A DNA stretch of 64,000 nucleotides, taken from the NCBI GenBank assembly GCA_022842065.1, contig JALHQH010000026.1, positions 1-64,000 of the forward strand, in the 5' to 3' direction. The notes below the pieces were generated by a model, which saw only the letters and a program-made list of their open reading frames with translations, had not been told where the DNA came from and ran no database searches. Shown piece by piece: positions 17,158-26,902 of this stretch (its first letter is position 1; each line of letters opens with the position of its first letter). Origin of the DNA: Caldilineaceae bacterium. GTDB lineage: Bacteria > Chloroflexota > Anaerolineae > Caldilineales > Caldilineaceae. The position numbers were made by a program, and so were the translations under genes.

Positions 17158-18147
17158 ATGACCTTTATCTGGCCTTGGATGCTCCTATCTCTCCTGCTGG
17201 TGCCGCTGTTGATCTGGCGCTTTCTGCGCTTCGTCGCGGCGCGGCGTCAACGTGTGGTCCAGTGGGGGAGCATGGGGTTGGCCCAAAATCCCACTGGCCA
17301 AGGTGCGCGGCGGCGACGCTATGGCGTGCCGCTCTTCTTTCTGCTCGGCACAACTTTCCTGTTGCTGGGGCTGGCCCGGCCAGAGATGGAATTGGCCTTG
17401 CCGCGCATTGAAGGGACAGTGATCCTCGCCTTTGATCTCTCCAGTAGTATGACCGCCGCTGACCTGGAACCGACCCGCTTGGAGGCGGCCAAAGCGGCCG
17501 CGCGCACCTTTGTCGAAGCGCAACCGCTGACGATTCGAATTGGCGTGGTGGCCTTTGGCAATGGCGGGGTGATTGTACAACCGCCCACCAGTGATCAAGC
17601 CGAAGTGTTGACCGCGATTGAGCGCCTCACCCCCCAGGGCGGCACCTCGCTCGGTCAAGGCATCTTTGCATCGCTCAATGCGATTGCTGGCACACCCTTG
17701 GCGGTTGACGAAGAGGCGCTGGCCGCCGATGCCCTGACCGTTGAGATCGGCTCATTCCCTTCCGCCGTGATCCTGCTGCTTTCCGATGGCGAAAACAATG
17801 CGCCGCCGGATCCCCTGACGGTAGCGCAGTTGGCGGCCAATGCGGGGGTGCGCCTCTTCACCGTCGGCATCGGTAGCCGGGAAGGGGCGGTGATTGAGGT
17901 TGAGGGCTTCCGGGTGTTGACCCAACTCAACGAAGGCGCGCTGCAAGAACTGGCCGCCTTGACCAATGGCGACTACTACTATGCCGCCGATGCCGCGGCC
18001 CTCCACGCGATCTACGAGACGATTGATCTGCAACTGACGGTGAAGGGGGAGCGTATCGAAGTGACGGCGATCCTGGCGACGATTGGCTTCTTCTTCTTCT
18101 TGGCCGGCGGTGCCCTCGCCATGTTCTGGTTGGGCCGGGTGCCATAG
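17158..18147 (+). CDS. VWA-domain membrane protein, BatA-like
   Basis: 329 residues: a BatA N-terminal segment with two hydrophobic helices (about 4-22 and 58-76), a von Willebrand A domain, and a C-terminal membrane helix (about 303-325). The metal-site MIDAS is DLSSSMTA near residue 93, with later VILLLSDGENN. Bat-type proteins act with MoxR-family ATPases and DUF58 proteins in envelope stress or protein maturation. Here the DUF58 partner lies on the opposite strand at 23.4 kb and no MoxR gene is in the window. First of two tandem VWA genes. Confidence 0.87.
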   Translation: MTFIWPWMLLSLLLVPLLIWRFLRFVAARRQRVVQWGSMGLAQNPTGQGARRRRYGVPLFFLLGTTFLLLGLARPEMELALPRIEGTVILAFDLSSSMTAADLEPTRLEAAKAAARTFVEAQPLTIRIGVVAFGNGGVIVQPPTSDQAEVLTAIERLTPQGGTSLGQGIFASLNAIAGTPLAVDEEALAADALTVEIGSFPSAVILLLSDGENNAPPDPLTVAQLAANAGVRLFTVGIGSREGAVIEVEGFRVLTQLNEGALQELAALTNGDYYYAADAAALHAIYETIDLQLTVKGERIEVTAILATIGFFFFLAGGALAMFWLGRVP

Positions 18148-18193
18148 CTATCATATGGTTCTCTGCCAGCGTTCGGTGTAAAGGTGAAAAGTA

Positions 18194-19291
18194 ATGAATC
18201 TACTCTGGCCCGGTGCGCTCTTCCTCCTGCCCTTGATCCCGATCCTGATTGGCCTCTATCTCTGGATGTTGCGGCGTAAACGTAAATTTGCGGTGCGCTA
18301 TTCCAGCCTGAGCCTGGTCCGCGTTGCCCGCCCCGATTACGCCCGCTGGCGGCGCCATCTACCCTTTGCCCTCTTCTTGCTCTGCCTGGCCAGCTTGACC
18401 ACGGCGATGGCCCGCCCGGTTGCTCTGGTTGATATCCCCCTCAGCCGCACCACGATTATCCTGGCGATGGACACCTCGCGCAGCATGTGCGCGACCGATG
18501 TGCTGCCCAACCGCCTCACCGTGGCCCAAGATGCCGCCCTCGCCTTTGTCGAAGATCAGCCAGCTGGTATCCAGATTGGAATTGTGGCCTTTGCTGGTTT
18601 TGCCCAATTGGTGGTACCTCCCACGGCCGATAAGGCCGTTTTACAGGAGGCGATTCGCAGCTTCACCACCTCCTTAGGCACCGCCATCGGCAGTGCTACC
18701 CTCACCTCGCTGGATGCGATTGCCGAGATCAACCCTGATGTAGCGCCCAGCGGGGTCGATCTCGGGGGTCAGGTCCCACCTGCTTCCGGTGATGCGTCCG
18801 GCCAAGAGGCAATGGCGCAACTGCTTTACCAACCTGATATCATCGTCCTGCTGACCGATGGGGCTAACAGTGGTGGTCCTAATCCGTTGGACGCAGCACA
18901 GCGCGCTGCTGAACGCCAGGTGCGCGTCTATACGATTGGCTTTGGCACGAGTGATCCAGGGCAGATGGTCTGTACGCAAGCCCAATTAGGCGGTGATACC
19001 TTTAGTGGCTTTGGGGGCAATTTTGGCGGTGGCTTTGGGCGTGGTGGGGGTGGCTTTCGCCAATTTCTGGTCATTGATGAGGAGACCTTACAGCGCGTCG
19101 CCGCAATGACCGGCGGTACCTACTACCGCGCCGAAAACGCCGAACAACTGCTCAACGTCTTCCAGGAACTGCCCACCCAACTGACCATCCAAAAAGAGCG
19201 GGTGGAGATCAGCGTGCTCTTTTCTACCCTGGGGGGCATTTTGGGCGTAACCGCGCTGACCCTTTCGCTGTTGTGGAATCGTTTTCCTTAA
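18194..19291 (+). CDS. VWA-domain membrane protein, BatA/BatB-like, Gly-rich insert
   Basis: 365-residue paralogue of the preceding gene with the same plan: N-terminal helices, VWA domain, C-terminal helix. The MIDAS is DTSRSM near residue 94 and a second VWA strand is IIVLLTDGANSGG. A glycine/phenylalanine-rich loop (FSGFGGNFGGGFGRGGGG) interrupts the VWA domain near residue 275, absent from the first copy. Starts 46 nt after it, so the two are one transcription unit. Role by family: scaffold with MoxR ATPase and DUF58; partner genes are split in this genome. Confidence 0.87.
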   Translation: MNLLWPGALFLLPLIPILIGLYLWMLRRKRKFAVRYSSLSLVRVARPDYARWRRHLPFALFLLCLASLTTAMARPVALVDIPLSRTTIILAMDTSRSMCATDVLPNRLTVAQDAALAFVEDQPAGIQIGIVAFAGFAQLVVPPTADKAVLQEAIRSFTTSLGTAIGSATLTSLDAIAEINPDVAPSGVDLGGQVPPASGDASGQEAMAQLLYQPDIIVLLTDGANSGGPNPLDAAQRAAERQVRVYTIGFGTSDPGQMVCTQAQLGGDTFSGFGGNFGGGFGRGGGGFRQFLVIDEETLQRVAAMTGGTYYRAENAEQLLNVFQELPTQLTIQKERVEISVLFSTLGGILGVTALTLSLLWNRFP

Positions 19292-19314
19292 GCCTCGCAC
19301 CCAAGGGGTACCCG

Positions 19315-19397
19315 AATTTCAGGCTGATAGCACAAGTCGTCTGAAGACGACTGCCAGTTAGTCCACTTTAGTGGACTTCAGTTTTTAGCCTGAAATT
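19315..19397. repeat. Nested cruciform repeat
   Basis: An outer 11-bp stem, AATTTCAGGCT with AGCCTGAAATT, encloses two perfect hairpins, AGTCGTCTGAAGACGACT and AGTCCACTTTAGTGGACT. The arrangement (one closing stem, several inner hairpins) is the same as at 42648-42760. It fills the 133-bp gap between the VWA gene and the peptidase gene and may also end transcription. Confidence 0.7.
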
Positions 19398-19424
19398 TAT
19401 TTCAAGGCGGATCGGAGCAAAATT

Positions 19425-20699
19425 ATGTCATCCTATGCACCTAGCCAACCATTTCCACAGCTTCTGCCGGTGCGCGAACGTGCCCGCGTTGTCAACGCCA
19501 TCCTCCAACAACGCTTTGATCACATTTTGCCCGCGGTGATGACCGAGACCGGCATCGGCCTCTGGCTGATCATCTGCCATGAAGATAGCTACGACCCGAT
19601 CTTCAAAACGATTACGCCTTGGCAATGTTGGGCACCGATCCTGCAAATGGTCGTCTTTTACCAGGCTGCGCCAGGGCAACCGGTCGAGCGCATTAACCTT
19701 TCGCGCACCAACATGTTCGGCTTGATGAGCGACGGCTGGGATCCCAACGGCAGCGAAAGCCAGTGGACGGCGCTGCGCCGGGTGATCGAAGCACGCAACC
19801 CGCGGCAAATTGCGATCGACGAGTCACCGACCATTTGGGCGGCGGATGGCCTGACCGTCTCTCTGAAAGCACAGTTGGTCGAGGCTCTTGGGCCAACCTT
19901 GGCAGCACGGTTAACCAGTGCCGAACCTATCGCCATCCGCTGGCTCGAAACTCGCCTACCCGCCGAATTAGAACTCTATCAACAAGCCGCCAAAATTGCC
20001 CACGCGCTGATCCAAGAGTGTTTTTCGCGCGCCGTCATCACTCCCGGTATCACCACTATTGAAGACCTGCGCTGGCATTGGTGGCAGCGCAGCACCGACA
20101 TGGGCTTACCTGTCTCCTTCCCCCCTTTTTTCCTGCGCATCCGCAGTGACGAAAACAGCGCACGCTGGGGCGCAACCGACTCGGTGATCCGCGAAGGTGA
20201 TCTGCTCCATTGTGATGTTGGCGTCGAATACCTGCGTCTGTTGACCGACCACCAGGAACTGGCTTATGTATTGCGCCCCGGTGAAAGCGCACCACCGCAA
20301 AGTCTGGTTGATGGTATGGCCGCGGGCAATCGTTTGCAGGATATCTTTACTGGTAGCTGGCAACAAGGGGCGACGGGGAACCAGATTTTGCGCACCGCAC
20401 TGGATCGTGCCCACGCTGCCGACATCCCCAACCCGCGCATCTACTCGCACTCGCTCAGCCATTTTCTCCACGAGCCTGGCCCGTTGATGGGGCTACCCTG
20501 GGAACAGGAAAGTTGTCCCGGCCGCGGCGATGTGGTAATGCACTACAACACCGTTTACACCGTAGAACTGAGCGTCACTGTGCCGGTCGCCGAATGGGAT
20601 GGCCAGCCCGTGCGCCTGATGTTGGAACAAGACGCCGCGTTTACCACCGATGGCGTGGTTTATATGGATGGGCGGCAACAGGCGTTTCATCTCGTCTAA
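19425..20699 (+). CDS. M24 family metallopeptidase (Xaa-Pro aminopeptidase-like)
   Basis: 424 residues: a creatinase-like N-terminal domain followed by a pita-bread M24 domain. Candidate metal ligands remain: Asp in HCDVGVEY, Asp in LLTDHQE, His in SHSLSHFLHEPG, Glu in VYTVELSV, and Glu in LEQDAAFT. It should therefore be an active dinuclear metallopeptidase, possibly for Xaa-Pro or proline-type dipeptides. The N-terminal domain (LWLIICHEDSYDP) is divergent. No signal peptide. Stands alone between repeats. Confidence 0.85.
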   Translation: MSSYAPSQPFPQLLPVRERARVVNAILQQRFDHILPAVMTETGIGLWLIICHEDSYDPIFKTITPWQCWAPILQMVVFYQAAPGQPVERINLSRTNMFGLMSDGWDPNGSESQWTALRRVIEARNPRQIAIDESPTIWAADGLTVSLKAQLVEALGPTLAARLTSAEPIAIRWLETRLPAELELYQQAAKIAHALIQECFSRAVITPGITTIEDLRWHWWQRSTDMGLPVSFPPFFLRIRSDENSARWGATDSVIREGDLLHCDVGVEYLRLLTDHQELAYVLRPGESAPPQSLVDGMAAGNRLQDIFTGSWQQGATGNQILRTALDRAHAADIPNPRIYSHSLSHFLHEPGPLMGLPWEQESCPGRGDVVMHYNTVYTVELSVTVPVAEWDGQPVRLMLEQDAAFTTDGVVYMDGRQQAFHLV

Positions 20700-20831
20700 G
20701 CGCAGCGCACCTCACCTGCATTCCACGCTGAGTGGCCTATGCGGCACGCTGTGATCGCCAGTGCGTTTTAACGTACTTGGGCCTATCAGCCGGTGGTTTA
20801 TGGAAGTTAAGAAAATAATGGTGTAAAACGC

Positions 20832-20917
20832 TAACCCCCTCCTAACCTCCCCCTGGTAAGGGGAGGAACAGTCACCCCGGCAACGGCCCCCTCCCTTAGC
20901 AGGGGAGGGCTGGGGTG
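20832..20917. repeat. G/C-rich double-hairpin repeat, copy 3 (inverted)
   Basis: Reverse-complement match to the repeat at 12752: CCCCCTGGTAAGGGGAGGAAC then CTCCCTTAGCAGGGGAGGG. It fills the 293-bp gap between two convergent genes. A degenerate REP-like stretch at 20750-20810 precedes it. No gene is seen in the gap. Confidence 0.65.
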
Positions 20918-20992
20918 GGGTCCTTTTGCCGAATTTAATTTTTAATCTCCATCAACCACCGGCGTAGCCATCTCGTCATTTGCCGTCTCGCC

Positions 20993-23356
20993 CTAAATCC
21001 GCAGCTGATACAAATAGCTACGCAACCGTGCCCAAGCCGCCCCAATCGCGGCCGCAGCCTGCGTTTGCTCCCCTGCACTGCCATAACGTCGCCGGTTGAC
21101 CAGTTGACTCAGCGCCTGCACCTCGCGCGCAATCAGACGACCAACATCCTGCGTTTGCGTCTGGCGCGCCAAGACATGCTCGGCCAACCCACGACCATAT
21201 TCGAGCACCGTCTCCCCCGCGCCAATCGGCCGGCCAACCCGTTGCCCCCAGCGCAAGAGTGCCAGCCACGGATCTTCGCGTATCCGTTGCCAGCGCCGCC
21301 AGACTAGCCATGCGCCCCAGAGCAACAGTCCATGGGGCAGCAGCCAGAAGAGCATCTGCCAATTCCACGCTAAGGTGGTGCCTGGCTCTGCGGTGGCTGC
21401 CGGCAAGGGTGGCGGCGCGTCGGTTGTCCCCGTTGTGCTTGGCGCAAAACCGATGCGTGTTAATTCTGCGCGGCCGGCGGTAGGTTCAAAGCCAATCCAG
21501 CCATATTGGGGAAAGTAGACTTCGGGCCATGAATGGGCTTCTCCTTCGGTCACTATCCAGGCCATTTCTGCCGGGTTCCAACCGCCGGCGGCATAACCGG
21601 TAGCAAACCGCGTGGGCAGACCGGCCAGCCGGGCCAGCACAATAAAGGCGGTGGCATAGTAGTCACAATAGCCGCGCTGTAGATCAAAGAGAAAATAGTC
21701 GGCGACATCGGTCACCTCGTCCGGCGGCGCAGGGACGGCGAGATCATAGGCGTACTGGCGCAGAAATAGCTCAATCGCCCGCGCCTTTTCATACATACTC
21801 GGCTGATCTGCGGTTAATTCGGCAGCCAGGGCACGAGTCCGCTCGCTAATCGTGTCGGGCAAAGCAAGGTGACGGGTGAATGGCTCCGGCAGCGGCTGCG
21901 CTTCATGCCAACTGCCCGCCTCGATTAACATCGCCTCACTCACCGCTGGAATTGCGGAAATGATGGTGTAGGTGCGGGTGCGTTGGCGCAGGGCAACCAG
22001 ATCGCCGTCGGCACGCACCTGCGCCTGATACTCGACTCCTGGTTCCAGTGGCTCGGCGGCGCCAAAGAGGATCGTGCTATTGCCAAAGAGGGTAATCGTT
22101 TGGACCAGCGGGCGGCGGCCGACTAACTCGCCGCCCTCCTGCAGCGCGGCGGTCCACGGGGTATTGGCATCCTGCTGTTGATAAGTGGTGTTGGCGGGAT
22201 TATCCCAACCGTGGCCGTCATAGGTGGCAAAGGTGGCCCCGCGCATGTAATGGCCGGGGGGCGCAGTCATTTCGTAAATGGGGGCATCGTAGTAGACCGC
22301 CTCGTTGGTGCGCACCTGCATCACCACAGTTTCGCCCAGGCTGACATTGCCGCCCAGCAGAAAGGCGTTGGGCATGCCGCCGCCAGTGCCCCCTTGCAAC
22401 CGCGAAACGCCCTCCAGATCGGGGAAGAGGCGATCCCGCACGCCTTCAATGCGCGCTTCAAAAGGTTGGATCCACTCGTAATAGCCCATCACTAAGGGCC
22501 GGTAGTAAAGATTCGGCATCACTGCTGCGACAATCGTCACCGCGACGCCCACCCCAAAGACGGCCAACAACCGATCTGCCAACAGATCGGTGCTATAATC
22601 GAGCCCCAGCCGTTGCCAGCGGGCCATCATCGCCTGTTGATCGAGCAGCAGATGCAGCACAACGGCCAACGCCACGCCCCCCACCATCAGCCCACGGTTG
22701 ACCCCGGTGTAGAGTAACATGGTGCCCAGTAGCCAGAGTACCGGCAGCGCTGCCGTTAATCCCCGTTCAGTCCGCCGCACCAACCACGCCGTCACTAGGC
22801 CCATCCCCCAGAAGATCACCCCGGCAAAGATGCCAAAGATCAGGCTATCTTGTTGCGCGCCACCAGACTGTACCCCCTGCCACCAGATGGCAAGCCGAGT
22901 CAATAATTGTCCCCAGTCCGCAATCATCCCCTGGCCCAGTGCAAGCCACTGCCCGTTCAGCACCGTCCGGCCCAGCATCAGCGGCCCCGGTAGCCAGCCC
23001 AGCAGCAGTTGACTAAGCAGCAAGAGTCCAATGGCCCAGAGCAACAGCACGCGTCCAAGGTTAGCCCACCAGCTCCGTGTGGTCGGTAGCTGCCGCCAAC
23101 CGAGTACCAGCCAACTAACCAGCACCGCCAGCGGTCCAAGCGGATCGATGCCCGCTTGGATCGTGCGCAACTCGCGCTGGCGATTTTCGCCCAGTGCCAG
23201 TGCCGGTAAAAGGGTAAGCAGCATCGTGACGAGCAAGACCAGCCACCCCAAATGGGGGCGCAGCGTATTGACCAGCCAACTTGACAGTCGCCACACCCAA
23301 TGCGCTTGTTCAATTTCGACGGGGGCGGTTTCGTCCCAACGGCCTTCGCGTATCAT
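20993..23356 (-). CDS. Transglutaminase-like membrane protein (TgpA family)
   Basis: 787 residues. About six hydrophobic segments in the first ~300 residues are followed by an exported transglutaminase-core domain and a C-terminal helix near 665. The catalytic Cys564 (RGYCDYYATAF) and His608 (EAHSWPEVYF) are intact; the third position is Glu624 (GFEPTAG) in place of the usual Asp, a change seen in some family members. Proteins of this layout (DUF3488 + transglut_core + DUF4129) act at the envelope, possibly as peptidases or crosslinkers. Its first four bases overlap the end of the DUF58 gene. Confidence 0.9.
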   Translation of the reverse strand: MIREGRWDETAPVEIEQAHWVWRLSSWLVNTLRPHLGWLVLLVTMLLTLLPALALGENRQRELRTIQAGIDPLGPLAVLVSWLVLGWRQLPTTRSWWANLGRVLLLWAIGLLLLSQLLLGWLPGPLMLGRTVLNGQWLALGQGMIADWGQLLTRLAIWWQGVQSGGAQQDSLIFGIFAGVIFWGMGLVTAWLVRRTERGLTAALPVLWLLGTMLLYTGVNRGLMVGGVALAVVLHLLLDQQAMMARWQRLGLDYSTDLLADRLLAVFGVGVAVTIVAAVMPNLYYRPLVMGYYEWIQPFEARIEGVRDRLFPDLEGVSRLQGGTGGGMPNAFLLGGNVSLGETVVMQVRTNEAVYYDAPIYEMTAPPGHYMRGATFATYDGHGWDNPANTTYQQQDANTPWTAALQEGGELVGRRPLVQTITLFGNSTILFGAAEPLEPGVEYQAQVRADGDLVALRQRTRTYTIISAIPAVSEAMLIEAGSWHEAQPLPEPFTRHLALPDTISERTRALAAELTADQPSMYEKARAIELFLRQYAYDLAVPAPPDEVTDVADYFLFDLQRGYCDYYATAFIVLARLAGLPTRFATGYAAGGWNPAEMAWIVTEGEAHSWPEVYFPQYGWIGFEPTAGRAELTRIGFAPSTTGTTDAPPPLPAATAEPGTTLAWNWQMLFWLLPHGLLLWGAWLVWRRWQRIREDPWLALLRWGQRVGRPIGAGETVLEYGRGLAEHVLARQTQTQDVGRLIAREVQALSQLVNRRRYGSAGEQTQAAAAIGAAWARLRSYLYQLRI

Positions 23357-24813
23357 CCTACCTCTTCCTCAACCTCATAAGTAACCACGCCACCGGTCGG
23401 CGTGTTACGGATCACCCGGCGCTTGCGGCGGAAGGTGAGTGCGGTCGGCAAGCGCAGCGCCGCTGGGATCGACTGCACGCCAATTCCCTGGCGCACAAGT
23501 AAACCGGCCAACGTGTCGGCGGCTGTTTGCTCTTCTGCACTAGTCACCAACAGCACCGTGCTATTGACGCCGCGCCGCTGTAACTGCACCAAGGTTGGTA
23601 GCCAGGTTGGGGTTTCGCCCTTGGTCGGCACGGTCACGACAATTAGGGTGGCGCGTTGCCCGATCGCTGTGGTTGCTGTGCGCAGTAGATCATGCAGGGA
23701 GACGGTGGTCGGTGTTACTGGCGCAAGCGCGGCTAAGATTTGCCAGAGTTGGGCCGGACCGCGTTGGGGGGCAACGGTAACCGCTTCGTTGTCGATTGCT
23801 TGGGGCGGGTGGTCGGTGGCAGGTTGCCCCCACGCCGCAGGCAGAATACGCGGCCCAGAAATGGTGAAAAGACCAACCGCCCGTTGGCTATCGGCCTGGA
23901 GCAGATCAGCACTGAGGCTGGCTGCAACGATGATGCCTGCTTCTAAGGTATTTTCGGTTGCTGACGCGTGGACGCTGCCCTGCAAATCGACCATGACCCA
24001 GATCGCGCCACTCGGCTCACTCTCTAGCTCTTTGACCATCAACTCGCCCCGATGCGCAGTGCGCGGCCAGTGGACATAACGCAGGCTGTCCGCCGGCTGG
24101 TAATCGCGCACGGTGGCCGATGGCTGCGCACCCCACAGTGGCCGCTGTCGGCGCGCCCCATCACTCTGGCTGCCCTGGGGTAAGGGTACCGTCGGTAGAT
24201 GCAATACGCGTGGGTAGATCAGCACAGTATCCTGTTGCGCAAAGTCAAGGGTCACACCAAAGAGGCCAAAGGGATCACCTAACGTCAACTGGTGGGGGCC
24301 AAGGCGATAGACGCCCCGTTGCCGACATTCGGCCTTCGCCTGCCACCGATAGCTGCCATTCGCCCCACAGCCAACCACCCGGCCGGGTTGGTAGCCAGGG
24401 AGCGTGGACTGGTCCTGCAACTCTGCCCAGAGCAGCGGGAAAAAGCTCGGGTTGGTGATCACAAATGCTTCTTCCAACTGATCGCCGGCCACCAGAATCG
24501 TCCCCACACGGCGGCGGGTTAAGGTGACAACTCTGGCCTGTTGGCGCACCCAATAGATGCCCACCCCATACAGACTGGCCAAACTTACCAGCAACACCAC
24601 CCAGATCGGATGGGGCGTGACCAGTTGGTTGAGCAGGATCAGCGGCAGCAGCAGCAGGGGCCAGAGCACCTTGTGGGTAATGCGCGCATGGGGGGGCAAA
24701 CCGCGATTCCATAAGGCGGTCAAATCAAGCTGGGCACGCAGTCGGTTGCGCCCGCGGTTGTGGTCAAACAGAGCAAAAAATAAGATAAACATGATTTGCA
24801 TCAACAATGTCAC
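23353..24813 (-). CDS. DUF58 domain protein
   Basis: 486 residues. Two membrane helices near residues 50-90 precede a DUF58 domain (YQPADSLRYVHWPRTAHRGE) with a degenerate VWA-like tail. DUF58 proteins are usual partners of MoxR ATPases, Bat/VWA proteins and TgpA transglutaminases, and here the transglutaminase gene follows with a 4-nt overlap. GTG at 24813 or ATG at 24801 could start the protein; no strong ribosome-binding site is seen. A TATAAT lies at 24841-24846 on the minus strand as a likely -10. Confidence 0.88.
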   Translation of the reverse strand: MTLLMQIMFILFFALFDHNRGRNRLRAQLDLTALWNRGLPPHARITHKVLWPLLLLPLILLNQLVTPHPIWVVLLVSLASLYGVGIYWVRQQARVVTLTRRRVGTILVAGDQLEEAFVITNPSFFPLLWAELQDQSTLPGYQPGRVVGCGANGSYRWQAKAECRQRGVYRLGPHQLTLGDPFGLFGVTLDFAQQDTVLIYPRVLHLPTVPLPQGSQSDGARRQRPLWGAQPSATVRDYQPADSLRYVHWPRTAHRGELMVKELESEPSGAIWVMVDLQGSVHASATENTLEAGIIVAASLSADLLQADSQRAVGLFTISGPRILPAAWGQPATDHPPQAIDNEAVTVAPQRGPAQLWQILAALAPVTPTTVSLHDLLRTATTAIGQRATLIVVTVPTKGETPTWLPTLVQLQRRGVNSTVLLVTSAEEQTAADTLAGLLVRQGIGVQSIPAALRLPTALTFRRKRRVIRNTPTGGVVTYEVEEEVG

Positions 24814-25010
24814 TGTGTGAGAATGGGACGATTGCTGGTAATTATATCATCTTTTCTGCCAGTTCATGTCAGCCTGACTACGGCTGGGTGACTGGCACGA
24901 TTACATTGTCAGGTAAGTTTTGATGGATCAAAAACAGTGTGCATCTTGTCATTCCTCACCAAACAGCCGGAGGCCCCCTGGTCGCGGAATGACAAGGTAA
25001 AGTCACGGAG

Positions 25011-25048
25011 TGACGGCAGATGGTAGCCGAGGGTTTTAACCCTCGGCT
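25011..25048. repeat. REP-like repeat TGGTAGCCGAGGGTTTTAACC
   Basis: GTCACGGAGTGACGG then TGGTAGCCGAGGGTTTTAAC with its palindromic mate. The same module is nested inside the palindromic element at 57631-57801, so it is a dispersed family. The 258-bp gap around it codes for nothing. Confidence 0.6.
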
Positions 25049-25071
25049 CAAGCAGCGATGGAAATTAGGCG

Positions 25072-25947
25072 ATGGAAACTTTGAATACAACTGTTCCTGG
25101 CGGCATCCCCGAAAACCCCGGGTTGATTCCTGCCACCAATGAAGACGGCACCCGCACCGCGGTGATTGCTGCACCTTTGCGCAGTGTTGGGGCAGATCTG
25201 CTATTGACCTTAGCGCTGCCCGCTGGCTTGGGCCAAAGTGGGATCAGTGGCCGCTATTTTCTGGCCCGCTGTGGCGCGACGACGCCCGAAGAGCGACAGA
25301 GCCAGTGGGCGATCTATCTGCGCCGTTCGCTCTATGCGGGGGCGCAGCGTTTGCACCCCCAGTCACAGGGGATTGACCTCTGGGAAGTGCTGCTGCCGGG
25401 TGGTGCTGATGAGGGCTATCGCTGGCTGGCGGCGCAGCCGGTCGGCACGCCGATTAACCTGCTTGGTCCCTTTGGCCAGGGGTTTAGTTTGAATGCGCAA
25501 AGCCGCAACCTGCTGATCCTCAGCGAGTTGGCCACCGCACCACTTTTCCTGGCGCTGGGCAACGCAATGCTCGACCGCGGTGGCCGGGTAACGCTGGTCT
25601 TAAAGGGTGAGGAAGTGGCCGCCACCAAACTGGTGGACAGCTTCGCGATTCCGGTGGAGGTGCGCATTGCGCCGACCCCGGAACGTTGGCAGGTGCAATT
25701 ACAGGAAACCGTGCGCTGGGCCGATCAAATTTGCGTCGCCTTGCCTCGCCCCCTGCTGGTTGGGTTGGCCGACACCATCCGCAATCAACGCTTTCGCCTT
25801 GAGCCGGGTTTTGCCCAGGCGTTGATCCAAGTTGATCTACTCTGTGGCGTGGGGGCTTGTCTGGCCTGCGTCGTGCCAACCCATGATGGTCGCTATTCGC
25901 GCGCCTGTGTCCATGGGCCGGTTTTCGATCTTACACAATTGGTTTAA
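25072..25947 (+). CDS. PyrK-like iron-sulfur flavoprotein (dihydroorotate dehydrogenase electron transfer subunit-like)
   Basis: 291 residues in the ferredoxin-reductase fold with a C-terminal [2Fe-2S] site. Four cysteines in PyrK order, Cys258, Cys263, Cys266 and Cys279 (CGVGACLACV ... ACVHGPVFD), are seen. In PyrK they carry electrons from dihydroorotate dehydrogenase B to NAD+. FAD and NAD segments are divergent: LGPFGQGFSL is present but the nucleotide-binding GGG loop reads LSELATAP. No pyrD lies next to it, so its partner is unknown and a non-pyrimidine role is possible. Confidence 0.82.
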   Translation: METLNTTVPGGIPENPGLIPATNEDGTRTAVIAAPLRSVGADLLLTLALPAGLGQSGISGRYFLARCGATTPEERQSQWAIYLRRSLYAGAQRLHPQSQGIDLWEVLLPGGADEGYRWLAAQPVGTPINLLGPFGQGFSLNAQSRNLLILSELATAPLFLALGNAMLDRGGRVTLVLKGEEVAATKLVDSFAIPVEVRIAPTPERWQVQLQETVRWADQICVALPRPLLVGLADTIRNQRFRLEPGFAQALIQVDLLCGVGACLACVVPTHDGRYSRACVHGPVFDLTQLV

Positions 25948-25956
25948 TTCCCTCCA

Positions 25957-26649
25957 TCACACAACGGTGCCAAAGAGCGCGCCGATGATCGCTGTGGCCG
26001 CCATCGCCAACGCACCCCACAAGATGACGCGGCCAGCCCCCTTGGCGATATTGGCTCCCCCAGCCCGCGCCGCCAATCCCCCCAAAAGGGCTAGACAGAG
26101 CAGCGAACTGGCCGCGACGAGGGGAATCATGGCGGTGGTGGGGCTGAGCCAAGCCACCAATAACGGCAGGGCGGCCCCCACGGCAAAGGTCGCTGCCGAG
26201 GCCAGCGCCGCCTGGAGCGGACGCGCACTGTGGATCTCGTTTAGCCCTAACTCATCGCGGGCATGGGCACCCAGCGCATCGCGCACCATCAGTTGTGTCG
26301 CCACCTGTTGGGCTAGTGCTGGTTCCAGCCCACGCTTAACGTAGATCGTGGCCAGTTCTTCGTGCTCAAAAGCGGTGTCATTCGCTAGTTCAAGGCGCTC
26401 GCGGGCGAGATCGGCCTGCTCGGTATCGGCTTGCGAGCTGACCGAGACATATTCGCCCGCCGCCATTGACATCGCGCCGGCGACGAGGCCGGCGATCCCA
26501 GCCGTTAGCACTTCGCTATGGACGGCGCTTGCTGCGGCTACCCCCACAACCAGGCTTGCCGTCGAGACAATGCCATCGTTCGCCCCTAATACCGCCGCGC
26601 GTAACCAACCGATCCGCTCTGCATAATGTCGTTCTCGATGTTGAGCCAT
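25957..26649 (-). CDS. VIT1/CCC1 family membrane transporter
   Basis: 230 residues with five hydrophobic segments, of the VIT1/CCC1 family of iron and manganese transporters. Diagnostic stretches are RAAVLGANDGIVSTASLVVGVA at the start (quoted here in part: GANDGIVST), AGAMSMAAGEYVSVSSQ after helix 2, and a cytoplasmic metal-binding loop with E and H residues. It would move Fe2+ or Mn2+ out of the cytoplasm. It converges on the PyrK-like gene with a nine-base gap and is separately transcribed. Confidence 0.9.
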   Translation of the reverse strand: MAQHRERHYAERIGWLRAAVLGANDGIVSTASLVVGVAAASAVHSEVLTAGIAGLVAGAMSMAAGEYVSVSSQADTEQADLARERLELANDTAFEHEELATIYVKRGLEPALAQQVATQLMVRDALGAHARDELGLNEIHSARPLQAALASAATFAVGAALPLLVAWLSPTTAMIPLVAASSLLCLALLGGLAARAGGANIAKGAGRVILWGALAMAATAIIGALFGTVV

Positions 26650-26902
26650 GCTGCTTCCCTTTCACCATGCCAGTCTGATTTGCTTGTATAGTTGATGATG
26701 CTACTGGAATTGTACTTGGGATTGGCAAGGAAAACAATGTTATGGTGGTAGGGTCATACGGGGAAGTAGCCGAGGGCGTTAATGTGATTCTGTGCTAGTT
26801 GGTGCGCCTGCGGGCAGCACGTATGCTGCGTTGACGATACCGGCTCTTGGGCACAAACAGGAGCCGCAACACGCTGATTTGTTTGGCACTGTCCATTGGA
26901 GA

